DNA of 64,000 nt, from assembly GCF_039544265.1 (NCBI RefSeq), contig NZ_BAABLI010000003.1, positions 62,001 to 126,000 of the forward strand. The letters are read 5' to 3'. This document shows, piece by piece, positions 24,962 through 33,867 of this stretch (position 1 is its first letter; each line of letters starts with the position of its first letter). Source of the DNA: Corallincola platygyrae (GTDB lineage: Bacteria; Pseudomonadota; Gammaproteobacteria; Enterobacterales; Neiellaceae). Under the pieces are notes generated by a model. The model was not told where the DNA came from, did no database searches, and saw nothing but the letters and a program-made list of their open reading frames with translations. The translations under genes were made by a program, and so were the position numbers.

Positions 24962-25555
24962 ATGTCACTGATACGATTACACAAACTTGCACAGAGGGTG
25001 GGCGTGGTTGCGCTTGTCAGCCTGTGCTTTTGTATCATCGTAATCTGTACACATCTGCCACAGTTGTTTGCCCAATTGCCGACAAACTTAGCTTCGTCAA
25101 ATGTCAGCCCGTCAGACGGTATCGCTTTAGCTAACACCGCAATAGCTGACACCAAGAGCCTTCAGGCCTCTGCTGAGAATCTTCATACTCACGGCGGTTA
25201 TCAGCACCAACATCCTCATCAACAGCCACATAGTCATACCCATGTTCACTCCGGCGCACATGCAGATCATATGGCGAGTGCAGGTACCGAAGCGCACGCT
25301 GAGCATGGAGCGCTCCAACATGGAGAACATCAACATGATTGCTGCGGCGATGACGGAGCCAGCCATAAACTGGTGAAGTGGGTGGTTTCGATATTGGTGC
25401 TGGTTGTTTTTGGCCTGCTTTGCTGGGTCGTCGCGACCGGTAAAAAGCTAAACAACCTGACGCGACAATGGTCACAAAGACAAGCCTTCCTCGATCCCGA
25501 CCCTCCAGGCGGCTATCCACCGAAGTATCTGCAGGTAAAACGCCAGCGGAATTGA
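24962..25555 (+). CDS. Histidine-rich membrane protein of the metal-efflux operon
   Basis: A 197-residue protein with two predicted membrane helices (about 14-34 and 138-158) and between them a loop containing about 17 histidines from residue 75 to 135, ending in HDCCGDD. The layout implies a metal-binding loop, probably periplasmic, acting as a sensor, buffer or loading factor for the pump. It is the first gene after the MerR-type promoter and is followed by cusB after 73 bases. I use ATG 24962; an in-frame TTG at 24941 is possible. Not assigned to a named family. The role in Cu/Ag handling is inferred from context and histidine content. Confidence 0.75.
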   Translation: MSLIRLHKLAQRVGVVALVSLCFCIIVICTHLPQLFAQLPTNLASSNVSPSDGIALANTAIADTKSLQASAENLHTHGGYQHQHPHQQPHSHTHVHSGAHADHMASAGTEAHAEHGALQHGEHQHDCCGDDGASHKLVKWVVSILVLVVFGLLCWVVATGKKLNNLTRQWSQRQAFLDPDPPGGYPPKYLQVKRQRN

Positions 25556-25628
25556 TCCATCACTGATCCTCCTATCTACAGCACTTGCACAGGTGCTGCG
25601 CTTTTGTACGTTTTATTTGGAGTAAGCA

Positions 25629-27071
25629 GTGAAAACATCATTAACCACCAAACTTGTCCTGCCCGCACTGGCGTTTGCGTCGGGCGTTGCGATTACCGCT
25701 GCGGTGACCGTTTATCTGGTCGCGCCGGAGAAGCTCGACGGCATATTTGACCGGTCCAGCTCTGGTTCTGAACAAGTAATGGATGACCCACATGCTGCAC
25801 ATGCAGAGCACGCGGGGCATGAACATGTGCATGAAGCGATTTCGCCAGTAGAGCAGCCCTCGTTGTTTACTGAAGACACGGGATTTGCTGAAGGCTCCGG
25901 CTCAACGCCCAGCCTATCGATTAAGTTTGTCTGCCCCATGCATCCGCAGATTGTGCAAGACGAAGAGGGGCATTGTCCGATTTGTGGTATGTCGTTAGAG
26001 CCGGTCGAAGTGGGCGCGGCGGCAGATGAGGTGAACGTGAATGTTGCCGGTGGCATGCAGCAAGCCCTCGGCATCCGCACTGAACAGGTGGCGTCAGATG
26101 ACACCCTGTGGCGATACGTTAAAGCTCTGGGCACGGTGGAATATGACCAGGACGCCATCCACCATGTTCATCCACGTATGACCGGCTGGGTCGAAACCCT
26201 GAACGTGGCCAGTGAGGGCGATTGGGTAGAGAAGGGCCAGCGACTGTTTGAGGTCTACTCGCCGGAACTGGTGAATGCCCAGGATGATTATCTGCTGGCT
26301 AAGTCAGTGATTGGCAAGGGAGGAGCCAGTGGTCAGGATCTACTGCGCAAAGCCCGCCTGCGTCTGGAGCTGCTGGGGATCTCTCCCAAAACCATCAAAG
26401 TGCTGGAGAAGCGCGGTAAAAGCTTTTACCGGGTGCCTTTTTACTCCACCCATTCCGGCATGATCAGCAAGCTGGATGTCCGTGAAGGCATGTTTATTGA
26501 ACCCGGCGCCACTCTGATAGAGCTGGTTGATCTTAGCCGGGTTTGGGTTCGAGCCGACGTATTTGAGAACGAACAGAGCTGGCTGGAGATCGGACGCCCT
26601 GCGGAAGTGACAGCGGCAGCACAGGGACTGTTCGATATCGAAGGGCAGATCGATTACATCTACCCGGAAGTCGACCCTGTTACCCGTGCCATGCAGGTGC
26701 GGGTGGCACTGCCCAATCCCGATGGTTTATTGCGGCCTGGAAGTCTCGTAGATGTAGAACTGTTTGGTGGGCCTAAGCGTGGCTTGCTGACCGTCCCTAC
26801 CGAATCCCTTATCCAGACTGGCCGAGAAAGCCGGGTGGTGGTCCAGCGATCAGATAACAGCTTTGCTTCTGTGCCTGTCACGTTGGGCATGATCAGCCAG
26901 GGCCGCGCCGAAGTACTGCTTGGGCTGGAACCCGGTGATCGCGTGGTAGTTTCTGGTCAGTTCCTGCTGGATTCTGAAGCCAGCATCCAGGGCAGTTTGC
27001 AGCGGTTAAGCGGGCAGGGGGCAGATGCAGCCGATCCCCACGCCGGCGCTGACATTCACAAGATGCATTAA
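25629..27071 (+). CDS. cusB: Efflux RND periplasmic adaptor with heavy-metal binding domain, CusB-like
   Basis: A 480-residue membrane fusion protein linking the inner-membrane pump to an outer-membrane channel. An N-terminal hydrophobic anchor is followed by a His-rich segment (residues 54-69) and a heavy-metal-binding motif with Cys102, Met104, His105, Cys116, Cys119 and Met121 (VCPMHPQI, CPICGMSLEPV). After that come the barrel-sandwich and alpha-hairpin regions (WVETLNVASEGDWVEKGQ, KLDVREGMFIEPGATLIELV) and the beta-barrel/membrane-proximal part. GGAG precedes the GTG/ATG-type start region at 25629. The 12-base gap to cusA indicates one operon. Confidence 0.93.
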   Translation: MKTSLTTKLVLPALAFASGVAITAAVTVYLVAPEKLDGIFDRSSSGSEQVMDDPHAAHAEHAGHEHVHEAISPVEQPSLFTEDTGFAEGSGSTPSLSIKFVCPMHPQIVQDEEGHCPICGMSLEPVEVGAAADEVNVNVAGGMQQALGIRTEQVASDDTLWRYVKALGTVEYDQDAIHHVHPRMTGWVETLNVASEGDWVEKGQRLFEVYSPELVNAQDDYLLAKSVIGKGGASGQDLLRKARLRLELLGISPKTIKVLEKRGKSFYRVPFYSTHSGMISKLDVREGMFIEPGATLIELVDLSRVWVRADVFENEQSWLEIGRPAEVTAAAQGLFDIEGQIDYIYPEVDPVTRAMQVRVALPNPDGLLRPGSLVDVELFGGPKRGLLTVPTESLIQTGRESRVVVQRSDNSFASVPVTLGMISQGRAEVLLGLEPGDRVVVSGQFLLDSEASIQGSLQRLSGQGADAADPHAGADIHKMH

Positions 27072-27083
27072 GGAGATAGTCAG

Positions 27084-30000
27084 ATGTTAGAGAAGATTAT
27101 CTCCGCGTCGCTGCGTCAGCGCGCCATGGTGCTGGTAATTTCCCTTATCGTCGCGCTGCTGGGTTATCAGGCGATGCGTTCAACGCCGCTGGATGCCTTG
27201 CCCGTTCTGTCCGATGTTCAGGTGATCATAAAAACCTCCTATCCCGGCCAGCCACCGGAGTTTGTAGAAGACCAGATCACCTATCCGCTTTCCTCCGCCA
27301 TGTTGGCCGTACCCGGTGCTCGCACCGTGCGTGGTTTCTCCATGTTTGGCGACTCCTACGTTTATGTGATTTTCGAAGACGGCACAGATATCTACTGGGC
27401 ACGCAGCCGGGTGTTGGAGTACCTGTCACAGATTCAAAGCCGTTTGCCTCAGGGCGTCACACCCTCATTAGGGCCGGATGCCTCCGGTGTTGGTTGGGTG
27501 TATCAATATGCACTGGTGGATAAAACCGGCAGCCATGATCTGGCTCAGCTGCGCTCGCTGCAGGACTGGTACCTCAAGCTGGAGCTGCAAAGTGTCGAAG
27601 GGGTGGCAGAAGTGGCTACAGTCGGTGGCATGGAGCGTGCCTATCAGATCGTGGTCGACCCACACAAACTGGCGCTGTATCAGCTCGACCTAAAAGCAGT
27701 TAACGGCGCGCTGCAAAGTGCCAATGCTTCGGTAGGCGGCTCAGTGGTTGAAATGGCCGAAGCCGAGTACATGGTGCGTTCCGATGGTTATCGTCAGACC
27801 CTGGCTGACTTTGCCGAGATCCCGTTGGGTATTTTGTCTGAATCCGGCAGCCCAGTACTGATGAAAGATGTGGCGGATATCCGAATAGGCCCAGCGGCAC
27901 GCCGTGGCATTGCCGAGCTGGATGGCAAAGGCGAAGTGGTCGGCGGCATTGTGGTGATGCGTTATGGCGAAAATGCACTGGATACCATTGCTCGGGTGAA
28001 AGCCAAGCTGGAAGAACTTGCCCCCGGTTTGCCCGAAGGTGTCGAAGTGGTTGATACCTATGATCGTTCACAATTAATCCTGAACTCAGTCGATAACCTC
28101 ACCAACAAGGTGATCGAAGAGATGGCCGTGGTGGCGTTGGTGTGCCTGCTGTTTCTGCTGCATGCTCGCTCAACCTTGGTAGCCGTGATCACACTGCCGC
28201 TGTCGATTCTTGCCAGCTTTATTGTGATGCAGTGGATGGGCGTAAACGCCAATATTATGAGCCTGGGCGGTATCGCCATCGCCATTGGAGCCGTGGTGGA
28301 TGCAGCCATTGTGATGGTCGAAAACGCCCATAAACATCTGGAGCATTACCGGGAACAACATGGTCAACCAGCCACGGGCGAGGCCCATTGGTGGATTGTT
28401 AAGGAATCCTCGATAGAAGTGGGCCCGGCGCTGTTTTTCAGCCTGCTTATTATCACCCTGAGTTTTATTCCGGTGTTTGCACTGGAAGCGCAGGAAGGGC
28501 GACTGTTTCATCCGCTGGCCTACACCAAAACTTTTGCCATGGCAGCATCGGCGATATTGGCGGTGACGCTAATCCCCGTGCTTATCGGCTATCTGGTGCG
28601 CGGCAAGATCCCATCCGAGCATAAAAACCCGCTAAGCCGACTGTTGATCGCCATCTACAAACCGCTGCTGAAAGTCGTGCTGCGTTTTCCCAAGCTGACT
28701 TTGCTGGTTGCACTACTGGCGCTGGCCAGCGCTTGGTATCCCATCAGCCGTATGGGCAGCGAATTTATGCCGGAACTGGAAGAGGGCGATTTGCTCTATA
28801 TGCCCACCACGTTGCCTTCACTTAGTGCCGGTAAAGCCGCCGAGCTACTGCAACAGACAGATCGACTGATCAAATCTGTGCCGGAAGTAGCGCGGGTGTT
28901 TGGCAAAGTCGGCCGTGCTGATACCGCCACCGATCCTGCGCCACTGACGATGTTGGAAACCACCATCATGCTGAAGCCGCGCAGCGAGTGGCGTGCAGGC
29001 ATGACCATGGAAGGAATAATCGACGAGCTGCAGAAAACGGTAAAAGTACCGGGTATGACCAATGCCTGGGTACAGCCGATTAAAACCCGCATCGATATGC
29101 TCTCTACCGGTGTCAGAACTCCGGTGGGCGTCAAAATCAGCGGCGATAATGTCGAGCAGCTGGAACAAATAGGCGAGCAGCTTGAAGCGATACTCGCGCC
29201 ACTGCCCGGCACGCTGTCAGCATTTGCCCAGCGCAGCGGTGGTGGTCGTTATATCGATATCGCCCCCAATCTTTCTGCCGCCGCTCGTTACGGTATGACT
29301 CTGAGCGATATTCAGGACGTGGTAAAGATGGCGATTGGCGGCATGACGGTCTCTGAGTCGATTCAGGGTCAGGAACGTTATCCCATCAACATCCGCTACC
29401 CAAGAGCGCTGCGAGACAATATCGAACAGCTGCAACGGCTACCGGTAATGACCAAAACCGGAAAATATGTGCCACTGATGAACCTGGCGGATATCTCCAT
29501 CAGCGATGGCCCACCCATGCTGACCAGCGAAAATGGCCGCCTGATCAGTTGGGTATTTGTCGATATTCAGGGGATCTCGGTAGGAGATTACATAGCGCAG
29601 GCCAGAGAGGCGATGGACCAAGAGCTGGAGCTGCCCGCGCGCTATTCAGTTAGCTTTGCTGGCCAGTATGAATATATGGAGCGAGTTGAAGCCAGAATGC
29701 AGCTAGTGGTACCGCTTGCCATCGCGGTGATCTTCCTGCTGCTGATGATGACCTTCAACTCCATGACCCAGGCCGCTGTCATTATGCTTAGCCTGCCATT
29801 TGCGCTGGTAGGCAGCGCCTGGTTCCTGCACTACCTGGATTACAACCTGTCTGTTGCTGTTGCCGTAGGCATGATCGCCCTCGCTGGTGTCGCCGCCGAA
29901 TTTGGCGTCGTGATGCAGGTGTACCTTAATAACTGTATCAAACAACGAACAACCAAAGGCACGCTTCTCCGCGAAGCCGACCTCAAAGCCGCCCTTATCG

Positions 30001-30215
30001 ATGGTGCCGTTATGCGTATCCGGCCCAAAGTGATGACAGTGGCCACTATCTTCTTTGGCCTGCTACCCATTATGTTTGGTAGCGGCTCAGGTAACGAAGT
30101 GATGCAGAAGATCGCCGCCCCCATGGTAGGCGGTATGGTCACCGCACCGCTGTTGTCGTTGTTTGTTATCCCCGCGGTGTATTTACTGATTTATCGGGGT
30201 AGGTTGGATAGGTAG
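27084..30215 (+). CDS. cusA: Cu(I)/Ag(I) efflux RND transporter, CusA-like
   Basis: A 1043-residue inner-membrane proton-driven pump. The three methionines that bind Cu(I)/Ag(I) in E. coli CusA, Met573, Met623 and Met672, occur at exactly the same residue numbers (LLYMPTT, PLTMLETT, RIDMLSTG), which argues for monovalent metals rather than Zn/Co/Cd. The proton-relay aspartate is in GAVVDAAIVMVEN at residue 406. AAGGAGAT precedes the ATG. It is the last gene of the His-rich/cusB/cusA operon. No cusC (outer-membrane channel) or cusF (chaperone) is present in the window. Confidence 0.97.
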   Translation: MLEKIISASLRQRAMVLVISLIVALLGYQAMRSTPLDALPVLSDVQVIIKTSYPGQPPEFVEDQITYPLSSAMLAVPGARTVRGFSMFGDSYVYVIFEDGTDIYWARSRVLEYLSQIQSRLPQGVTPSLGPDASGVGWVYQYALVDKTGSHDLAQLRSLQDWYLKLELQSVEGVAEVATVGGMERAYQIVVDPHKLALYQLDLKAVNGALQSANASVGGSVVEMAEAEYMVRSDGYRQTLADFAEIPLGILSESGSPVLMKDVADIRIGPAARRGIAELDGKGEVVGGIVVMRYGENALDTIARVKAKLEELAPGLPEGVEVVDTYDRSQLILNSVDNLTNKVIEEMAVVALVCLLFLLHARSTLVAVITLPLSILASFIVMQWMGVNANIMSLGGIAIAIGAVVDAAIVMVENAHKHLEHYREQHGQPATGEAHWWIVKESSIEVGPALFFSLLIITLSFIPVFALEAQEGRLFHPLAYTKTFAMAASAILAVTLIPVLIGYLVRGKIPSEHKNPLSRLLIAIYKPLLKVVLRFPKLTLLVALLALASAWYPISRMGSEFMPELEEGDLLYMPTTLPSLSAGKAAELLQQTDRLIKSVPEVARVFGKVGRADTATDPAPLTMLETTIMLKPRSEWRAGMTMEGIIDELQKTVKVPGMTNAWVQPIKTRIDMLSTGVRTPVGVKISGDNVEQLEQIGEQLEAILAPLPGTLSAFAQRSGGGRYIDIAPNLSAAARYGMTLSDIQDVVKMAIGGMTVSESIQGQERYPINIRYPRALRDNIEQLQRLPVMTKTGKYVPLMNLADISISDGPPMLTSENGRLISWVFVDIQGISVGDYIAQAREAMDQELELPARYSVSFAGQYEYMERVEARMQLVVPLAIAVIFLLLMMTFNSMTQAAVIMLSLPFALVGSAWFLHYLDYNLSVAVAVGMIALAGVAAEFGVVMQVYLNNCIKQRTTKGTLLREADLKAALIDGAVMRIRPKVMTVATIFFGLLPIMFGSGSGNEVMQKIAAPMVGGMVTAPLLSLFVIPAVYLLIYRGRLDR

Positions 30216-30248
30216 ACATATGAATTTATTCGAATAAATAGATGTCTT
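30215..30248 (+). terminator. AT-rich hairpin after cusA, possible terminator
   Basis: AGACAT/ATGTCT outer arms enclose the perfect palindrome ATTTATT-CG-AATAAAT, starting at the cusA stop codon. No long T-run follows, so termination is only suggested. It marks the switch to AT-richer sequence. Confidence 0.4.
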
Positions 30249-30408
30249 CTGTTGCATCCCACAGGGAAATTGTGGAAATTGGTTTGTAGTGTACAGCTGT
30301 TGACTGATGGCCTGTTTTTATGGACATAGATCTCGTTTGCCGGGGCAAGACGCGCTTACTACTTAGCGGTAGCTGTAAAAATTCTCTAGAAATTGAAATG
30401 GAGTATGA

Positions 30409-31653
30409 ATGAATAAGAGAAAAGAAATAAATCAAGTATTTACACCTAGAAAAAGCGATGTAAATACTGAAATGTATGTGCAAAGACCGGTTCACGAAAA
30501 AAGTTTGTCTAGAGCTCTAAAACGAGATTCTCATACATTGGTTTTTGGTGAAAGTGGAAACGGAAAATCATGGCTATACAAGAAAGTTCTTGATGCGTTA
30601 GGTATTAAATACGTTGTTGCAAACTGTGCCAATGCATCAAGAATTGGCTCCATAACACAAGAGATTTGCAAAGCAATTATAAGTCCTGGAACAGTTAATA
30701 AACTTGGGTTTAGCGAAGAAAAAGCGGCTGAGATTAATGCATGCTTTGCAAAAGGTGCTGCCAAACATACGGGGAACTATGAAATAGAAGGTGACGAACC
30801 TTTGTTGAGGGCTTTTAAAATATTTAATGACATTGATTCTTCTAAAAAAATAGTTGTTCTTGATAATCTTGAATCTATATTTTCATCAACCAGTTTAATG
30901 AGTGAGTTAGCTGATATTATCATATTGCTAGATGATTCTAGATATTCCGATTGCAATGTAAATATTTTAATTGTAGGCATACCAAACGGTGTTCTCCAAT
31001 ATTTTAGTCAAACTAAAAATGTAGAATCGGTTGCGAATAGAATCTTAGAGATTCAGAAAGTCGATGGTCTAGACTCAGGGCAAGTTATGGAGGTAGTTAA
31101 GAAAGGCTTTACGCAGCTTCATATAGCAATTACTGGAAATACTCTAATTTCTCTAGCTGATCATGTTCATGATGTTACCCTTGGAATCGCTCAACGAGTT
31201 CATGAATACTGTGAAGCATTAGCGTACGAAATTGAAGAAAATAATTGGATTTACGATAAAAGCTTATTAAATGCTGCTGATCTGCAATGGCTTATGCAAG
31301 GGTTGCGTCAATGTTATCAAGTTGTTGAGAGCCACCTTAATAGTCGGGCTACTGCTGTTGCAAGAAGAAATCAAGTTATCTATTGCCTCGCAAAAATTAC
31401 TGCCCATCAATTTGAATCATCTGATATCGATGCGTTAATACGCAAAGAGTTTCCAACAACAGTCCCTGCAACCAATATGGGATTGGGGTCGATACTTACA
31501 GATCTATCTAGTGGTGACACTCCGCTGATTGTAAAAAATGATAAGGCAAATACATATAGTATTAAAGATCCCCGATACTTGATGTGTATAAAAATAATGC
31601 TTTATAAGGACTCTTCTGCAGAGCAAGTGGTGAAGAAGAAATTTTCCCGTTAA
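30409..31653 (+). CDS. AAA+/STAND-like P-loop ATPase of unknown role
   Basis: A 414-residue cytoplasmic protein. The Walker A motif is G47-E-S-G-N-G-K-S54 and Walker B is IVVLDNLES with Asp152; a sensor-type strand NILIVGIPNG follows. The N-terminal QVFTPRK...EMYVQRP segment precedes the P-loop and the C-terminal 150 residues look like a helical/winged-helix region. Such ATPases act as nucleotide-dependent switches in DNA-targeting, replication-like or defence systems; nothing here fixes the role. GGAG lies five bases before the ATG. The gene is clearly richer in A+T than the cusA side, which suggests horizontal acquisition. The downstream flank is gene-poor and then holds a broken IS110. Confidence 0.75.
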   Translation: MNKRKEINQVFTPRKSDVNTEMYVQRPVHEKSLSRALKRDSHTLVFGESGNGKSWLYKKVLDALGIKYVVANCANASRIGSITQEICKAIISPGTVNKLGFSEEKAAEINACFAKGAAKHTGNYEIEGDEPLLRAFKIFNDIDSSKKIVVLDNLESIFSSTSLMSELADIIILLDDSRYSDCNVNILIVGIPNGVLQYFSQTKNVESVANRILEIQKVDGLDSGQVMEVVKKGFTQLHIAITGNTLISLADHVHDVTLGIAQRVHEYCEALAYEIEENNWIYDKSLLNAADLQWLMQGLRQCYQVVESHLNSRATAVARRNQVIYCLAKITAHQFESSDIDALIRKEFPTTVPATNMGLGSILTDLSSGDTPLIVKNDKANTYSIKDPRYLMCIKIMLYKDSSAEQVVKKKFSR

Positions 31654-32230
31654 AATAGTTAACATATGCATCTTTTTGTATAGGTTTCTGCTTAGATTTA
31701 GATTAGCTGATATGAAGAATTTAAGCTCATGGAAGTGAAAGTGATTCAGTTATATTGCTAGGGGTTTTAGGAAGTGTTGCTTCACTCGTATCACTTCTAA
31801 TATCAGCGCAAAACCTTAAATCGAGAATAATTAATGCTGCATATGGTTTTTAATCGTAGTTGTTTTGTCTCAGCCTTTAAATTTAATCAATATAAGGTTG
31901 AAGAACTCGCTATAACCGAAAGAAAATTGTGAATTTTTCAATCGGGGATTGAGAGTTTTTACTCAATAAAGGTGGGAGCTCAAGCGATCTTGGAATCAAG
32001 AGGTTATTATACTTCCTCGAGTGATATTGGATGCGGCAGAGGCTTCATTTAGACTTCGTTTGCATTTTTATAAATGCGTGAATCTTCATTCCCATAGTCA
32101 TATTTAATCGCAGAATATTTAATTCTTGATGGACTAAGATTTGCATATTCAGCGGTCTATACCGGTGATGAAAGATATAATGAAGAATAAAGATTGTACG
32201 AAGGTGAACTTACGATGAACGAGTTGTTAG
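31654..32230. other. AT-rich, gene-poor stretch between ATPase and IS110 remnant
   Basis: 577 bases with no recognisable gene. A short hydrophobic frame near 31750-31850 (ILLGVLGSVASLVSLL) has no proper start codon, and a 29-codon frame begins at ATG 31843; neither is convincing. It may be decayed coding sequence of a former partner gene of the ATPase. Confidence 0.4.
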
Positions 32231-32515
32231 TCAGTATCGCGGCAGGAAAATAAGTGCTGGGGCGACCACACAACACTGAATGCCTTGCTTGTGCAAATGA
32301 CGACATAAACAAAAGCTACAGGGGCTTGCTTCATAAACTACGCAAAAGTGACTGGTAGTCAGCTGTAACTTCCTGATAAGTTTGTTGATAGAACGAATGT
32401 TAGTGGGGATGGTGCCGTAGAGCGTGACGGTGTCATCTTTGATTGAACTCAACGCAACATCCGTGGTTTCTTTGTGAACATCTAAGCCGATGCAAAGTGT
32501 GCTAGCGTTATACAT
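32231..32515 (-). pseudogene. IS110-family transposase, N-terminal remnant
   Basis: 94 residues matching the start of IS110-type DEDD transposases: CIGLDVHKETTDVAL (first catalytic Asp in the D-V-H-K motif), then VVYEASPCSF (Glu) and LCRHLHKQGIQCCVVAP. A complete enzyme is about 300-400 residues, so two thirds including the C-terminal serine domain is gone. After VVAP the sequence diverges and stops, placing the break near 32250. The start is preceded by GGGAAG. Non-functional as a transposase. Confidence 0.85.
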
Positions 32516-32643
32516 GTCGACTTCCCGTGCTGTTATGACTTGTCATCTAACAGTGTGGCTCTGGTTTGGCTAACCCACGATAAAAGCGGGAGGTCGGCAC
32601 CATCGCAGGGAGTCATGATGTGTAGCTGTAGAAAAGGATACCA
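32231..32643 (-). mobile_element. Truncated IS110-family element: left end plus transposase start
   Basis: The transposase remnant together with roughly 125 bases of upstream non-coding sequence (32516-32643 read on the minus strand), which in intact IS110 elements is the left end. In this family that region encodes the bridge RNA that guides recombination. The right part of the element has been lost. The outer boundary cannot be fixed; it must lie close to the start of the endonuclease gene at 32644. Confidence 0.65.
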
Positions 32644-33555
32644 ATGAGCTTTCCTTCAGATATCAAAAGTGGAATGCGGGATTGCATTCTCAAAATATTT
32701 TGGCCAAAGGATCATATCGTTCAGTTCTTCGTCGACAATGGCTGTACGAATGCAGATATTAGGGTGCTGGGCGCTCATAAAGAACTTGCAAGATACAAGA
32801 TTGTAGATTGCATGTTTGCTCATTTAGCTGCAAAGCCGGATGGTGGTCTCGGGCCTTTTCGCTCAATGCTAAAATCCTTAGTCGGGTGGTCTTCCTTTGA
32901 TCCATATTATTTCGATAATTTGAAAAAGCTCAATCGAGCTGACGCTGAGCGTTCGATTACCCACCTTAAGCAACTGCAAGAAATTAGAGACCATAGAATC
33001 CAAGAAGAGCGTAAGACACGTGCAGCCAAGGAGGCCGCTTCACAAAACCCTAAACAAACAATTAGTGAGCTTAAAGAAAAGTACATCGCGCTTATCCAGG
33101 GGAGTTCGCCATCAGCGCGTCGAGGGTATGAATTAGAAAACGTACTTCAAGAACTTGGAAAGCTGTCAAACTTGGAAGTAACGGAGCCTTATCGAGTCAA
33201 TGGCGAGCAAATTGATGGAGCTATAAAATTTGAAGGAGAGCATTATCTGGTCGAGGCGAAATGGCAAGATAAAGCATCCGCAAATGAACCCGTATACCAA
33301 TTTGTTGGCAAGATTGAAGGAAAGTTTTACGGCAGAGGAATTTTTATCTCCGTAAACGGCTTCAGCGATAATGTGGTTACTTCTCTTGTTCATGGCAAAG
33401 CCATAAAGACCATCTTTGTCGATGGTGAAGATCTGATGATGGTTCTAGAAGGGTTCCAGTCATTTTCCGAAATGCTCGATAAAAAGGTCAAAGCGGCGCA
33501 GACAAGGGGAGAGGTTTACATACATGCTGTAAGCGGAAAAACTAAAATCAGCTAA
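32644..33555 (+). CDS. Mrr-like restriction endonuclease
   Basis: A 303-residue protein. The C-terminal half (about 155-290) has the PD-(D/E)xK nuclease pattern of the Mrr-like group: Glu163/165 in RRGYELENVL, Asp191 in GEQIDGAI, and Glu204-x-Lys206 in YLVEAKWQ, with the trailing Gln208. The N-terminal 110 residues are a separate alpha-helical domain of unknown identity, joined by a charged helix (EIRDHRIQEERKTRAAKEAA). Such proteins are modification-dependent or effector nucleases in anti-phage defence. AAAGGA precedes the ATG, next to the old IS110 end. No methyltransferase is nearby, which fits a type IV-like or effector role. Confidence 0.8.
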   Translation: MSFPSDIKSGMRDCILKIFWPKDHIVQFFVDNGCTNADIRVLGAHKELARYKIVDCMFAHLAAKPDGGLGPFRSMLKSLVGWSSFDPYYFDNLKKLNRADAERSITHLKQLQEIRDHRIQEERKTRAAKEAASQNPKQTISELKEKYIALIQGSSPSARRGYELENVLQELGKLSNLEVTEPYRVNGEQIDGAIKFEGEHYLVEAKWQDKASANEPVYQFVGKIEGKFYGRGIFISVNGFSDNVVTSLVHGKAIKTIFVDGEDLMMVLEGFQSFSEMLDKKVKAAQTRGEVYIHAVSGKTKIS

Positions 33556-33867
33556 CAATCGCAGACAAGTAGGCGTCTTTTTTGTTCGGCCTGCCACTTT
33601 AGTACAAAGCCGCGGTTGCGAAGGGCTTAATATGTATGGGACATGGAGTGGCTAATAAAACATATCCTAAGAATACCGGGTGGGAAAACGTCGAATATCG
33701 ATTCGAACTTATCGAAACAGGTGATCGTGCCATAAAGATGATTACCTCTCGGGCGAACGGGTTGAGTGCCCAAAGGTAATCTCTGCTACAAAACCTACAG
33801 TTGTTATGTTCAGACATATAAAAATCAAATTAACCAAAGCACTGTAGTTGATCCAAGGCACTAAACA
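33556..33867. other. Intergenic stretch downstream of the endonuclease
   Basis: 312 bases. Apart from a 47-codon frame described separately there is nothing recognisable. Confidence 0.4.
33636..33779 (+). CDS. Possible 47-residue small protein
   Basis: ATG at 33636 opens a frame encoding MGHGVANKTYPKNTGWENVE... with a protein-like composition (WENVEYRFELIETGDRAIKM). AAGGG lies about 11 bases upstream. No family recognised; it could be a remnant of a longer gene or a chance frame. Confidence 0.3.
   Translation: MGHGVANKTYPKNTGWENVEYRFELIETGDRAIKMITSRANGLSAQR

Noticed and set aside
24589..25155. Minus-strand reading frame of 188 codons
   Set aside because: It crosses the MerR-type promoter and the start of the His-rich gene, has no recognisable domain and no ribosome binding site.
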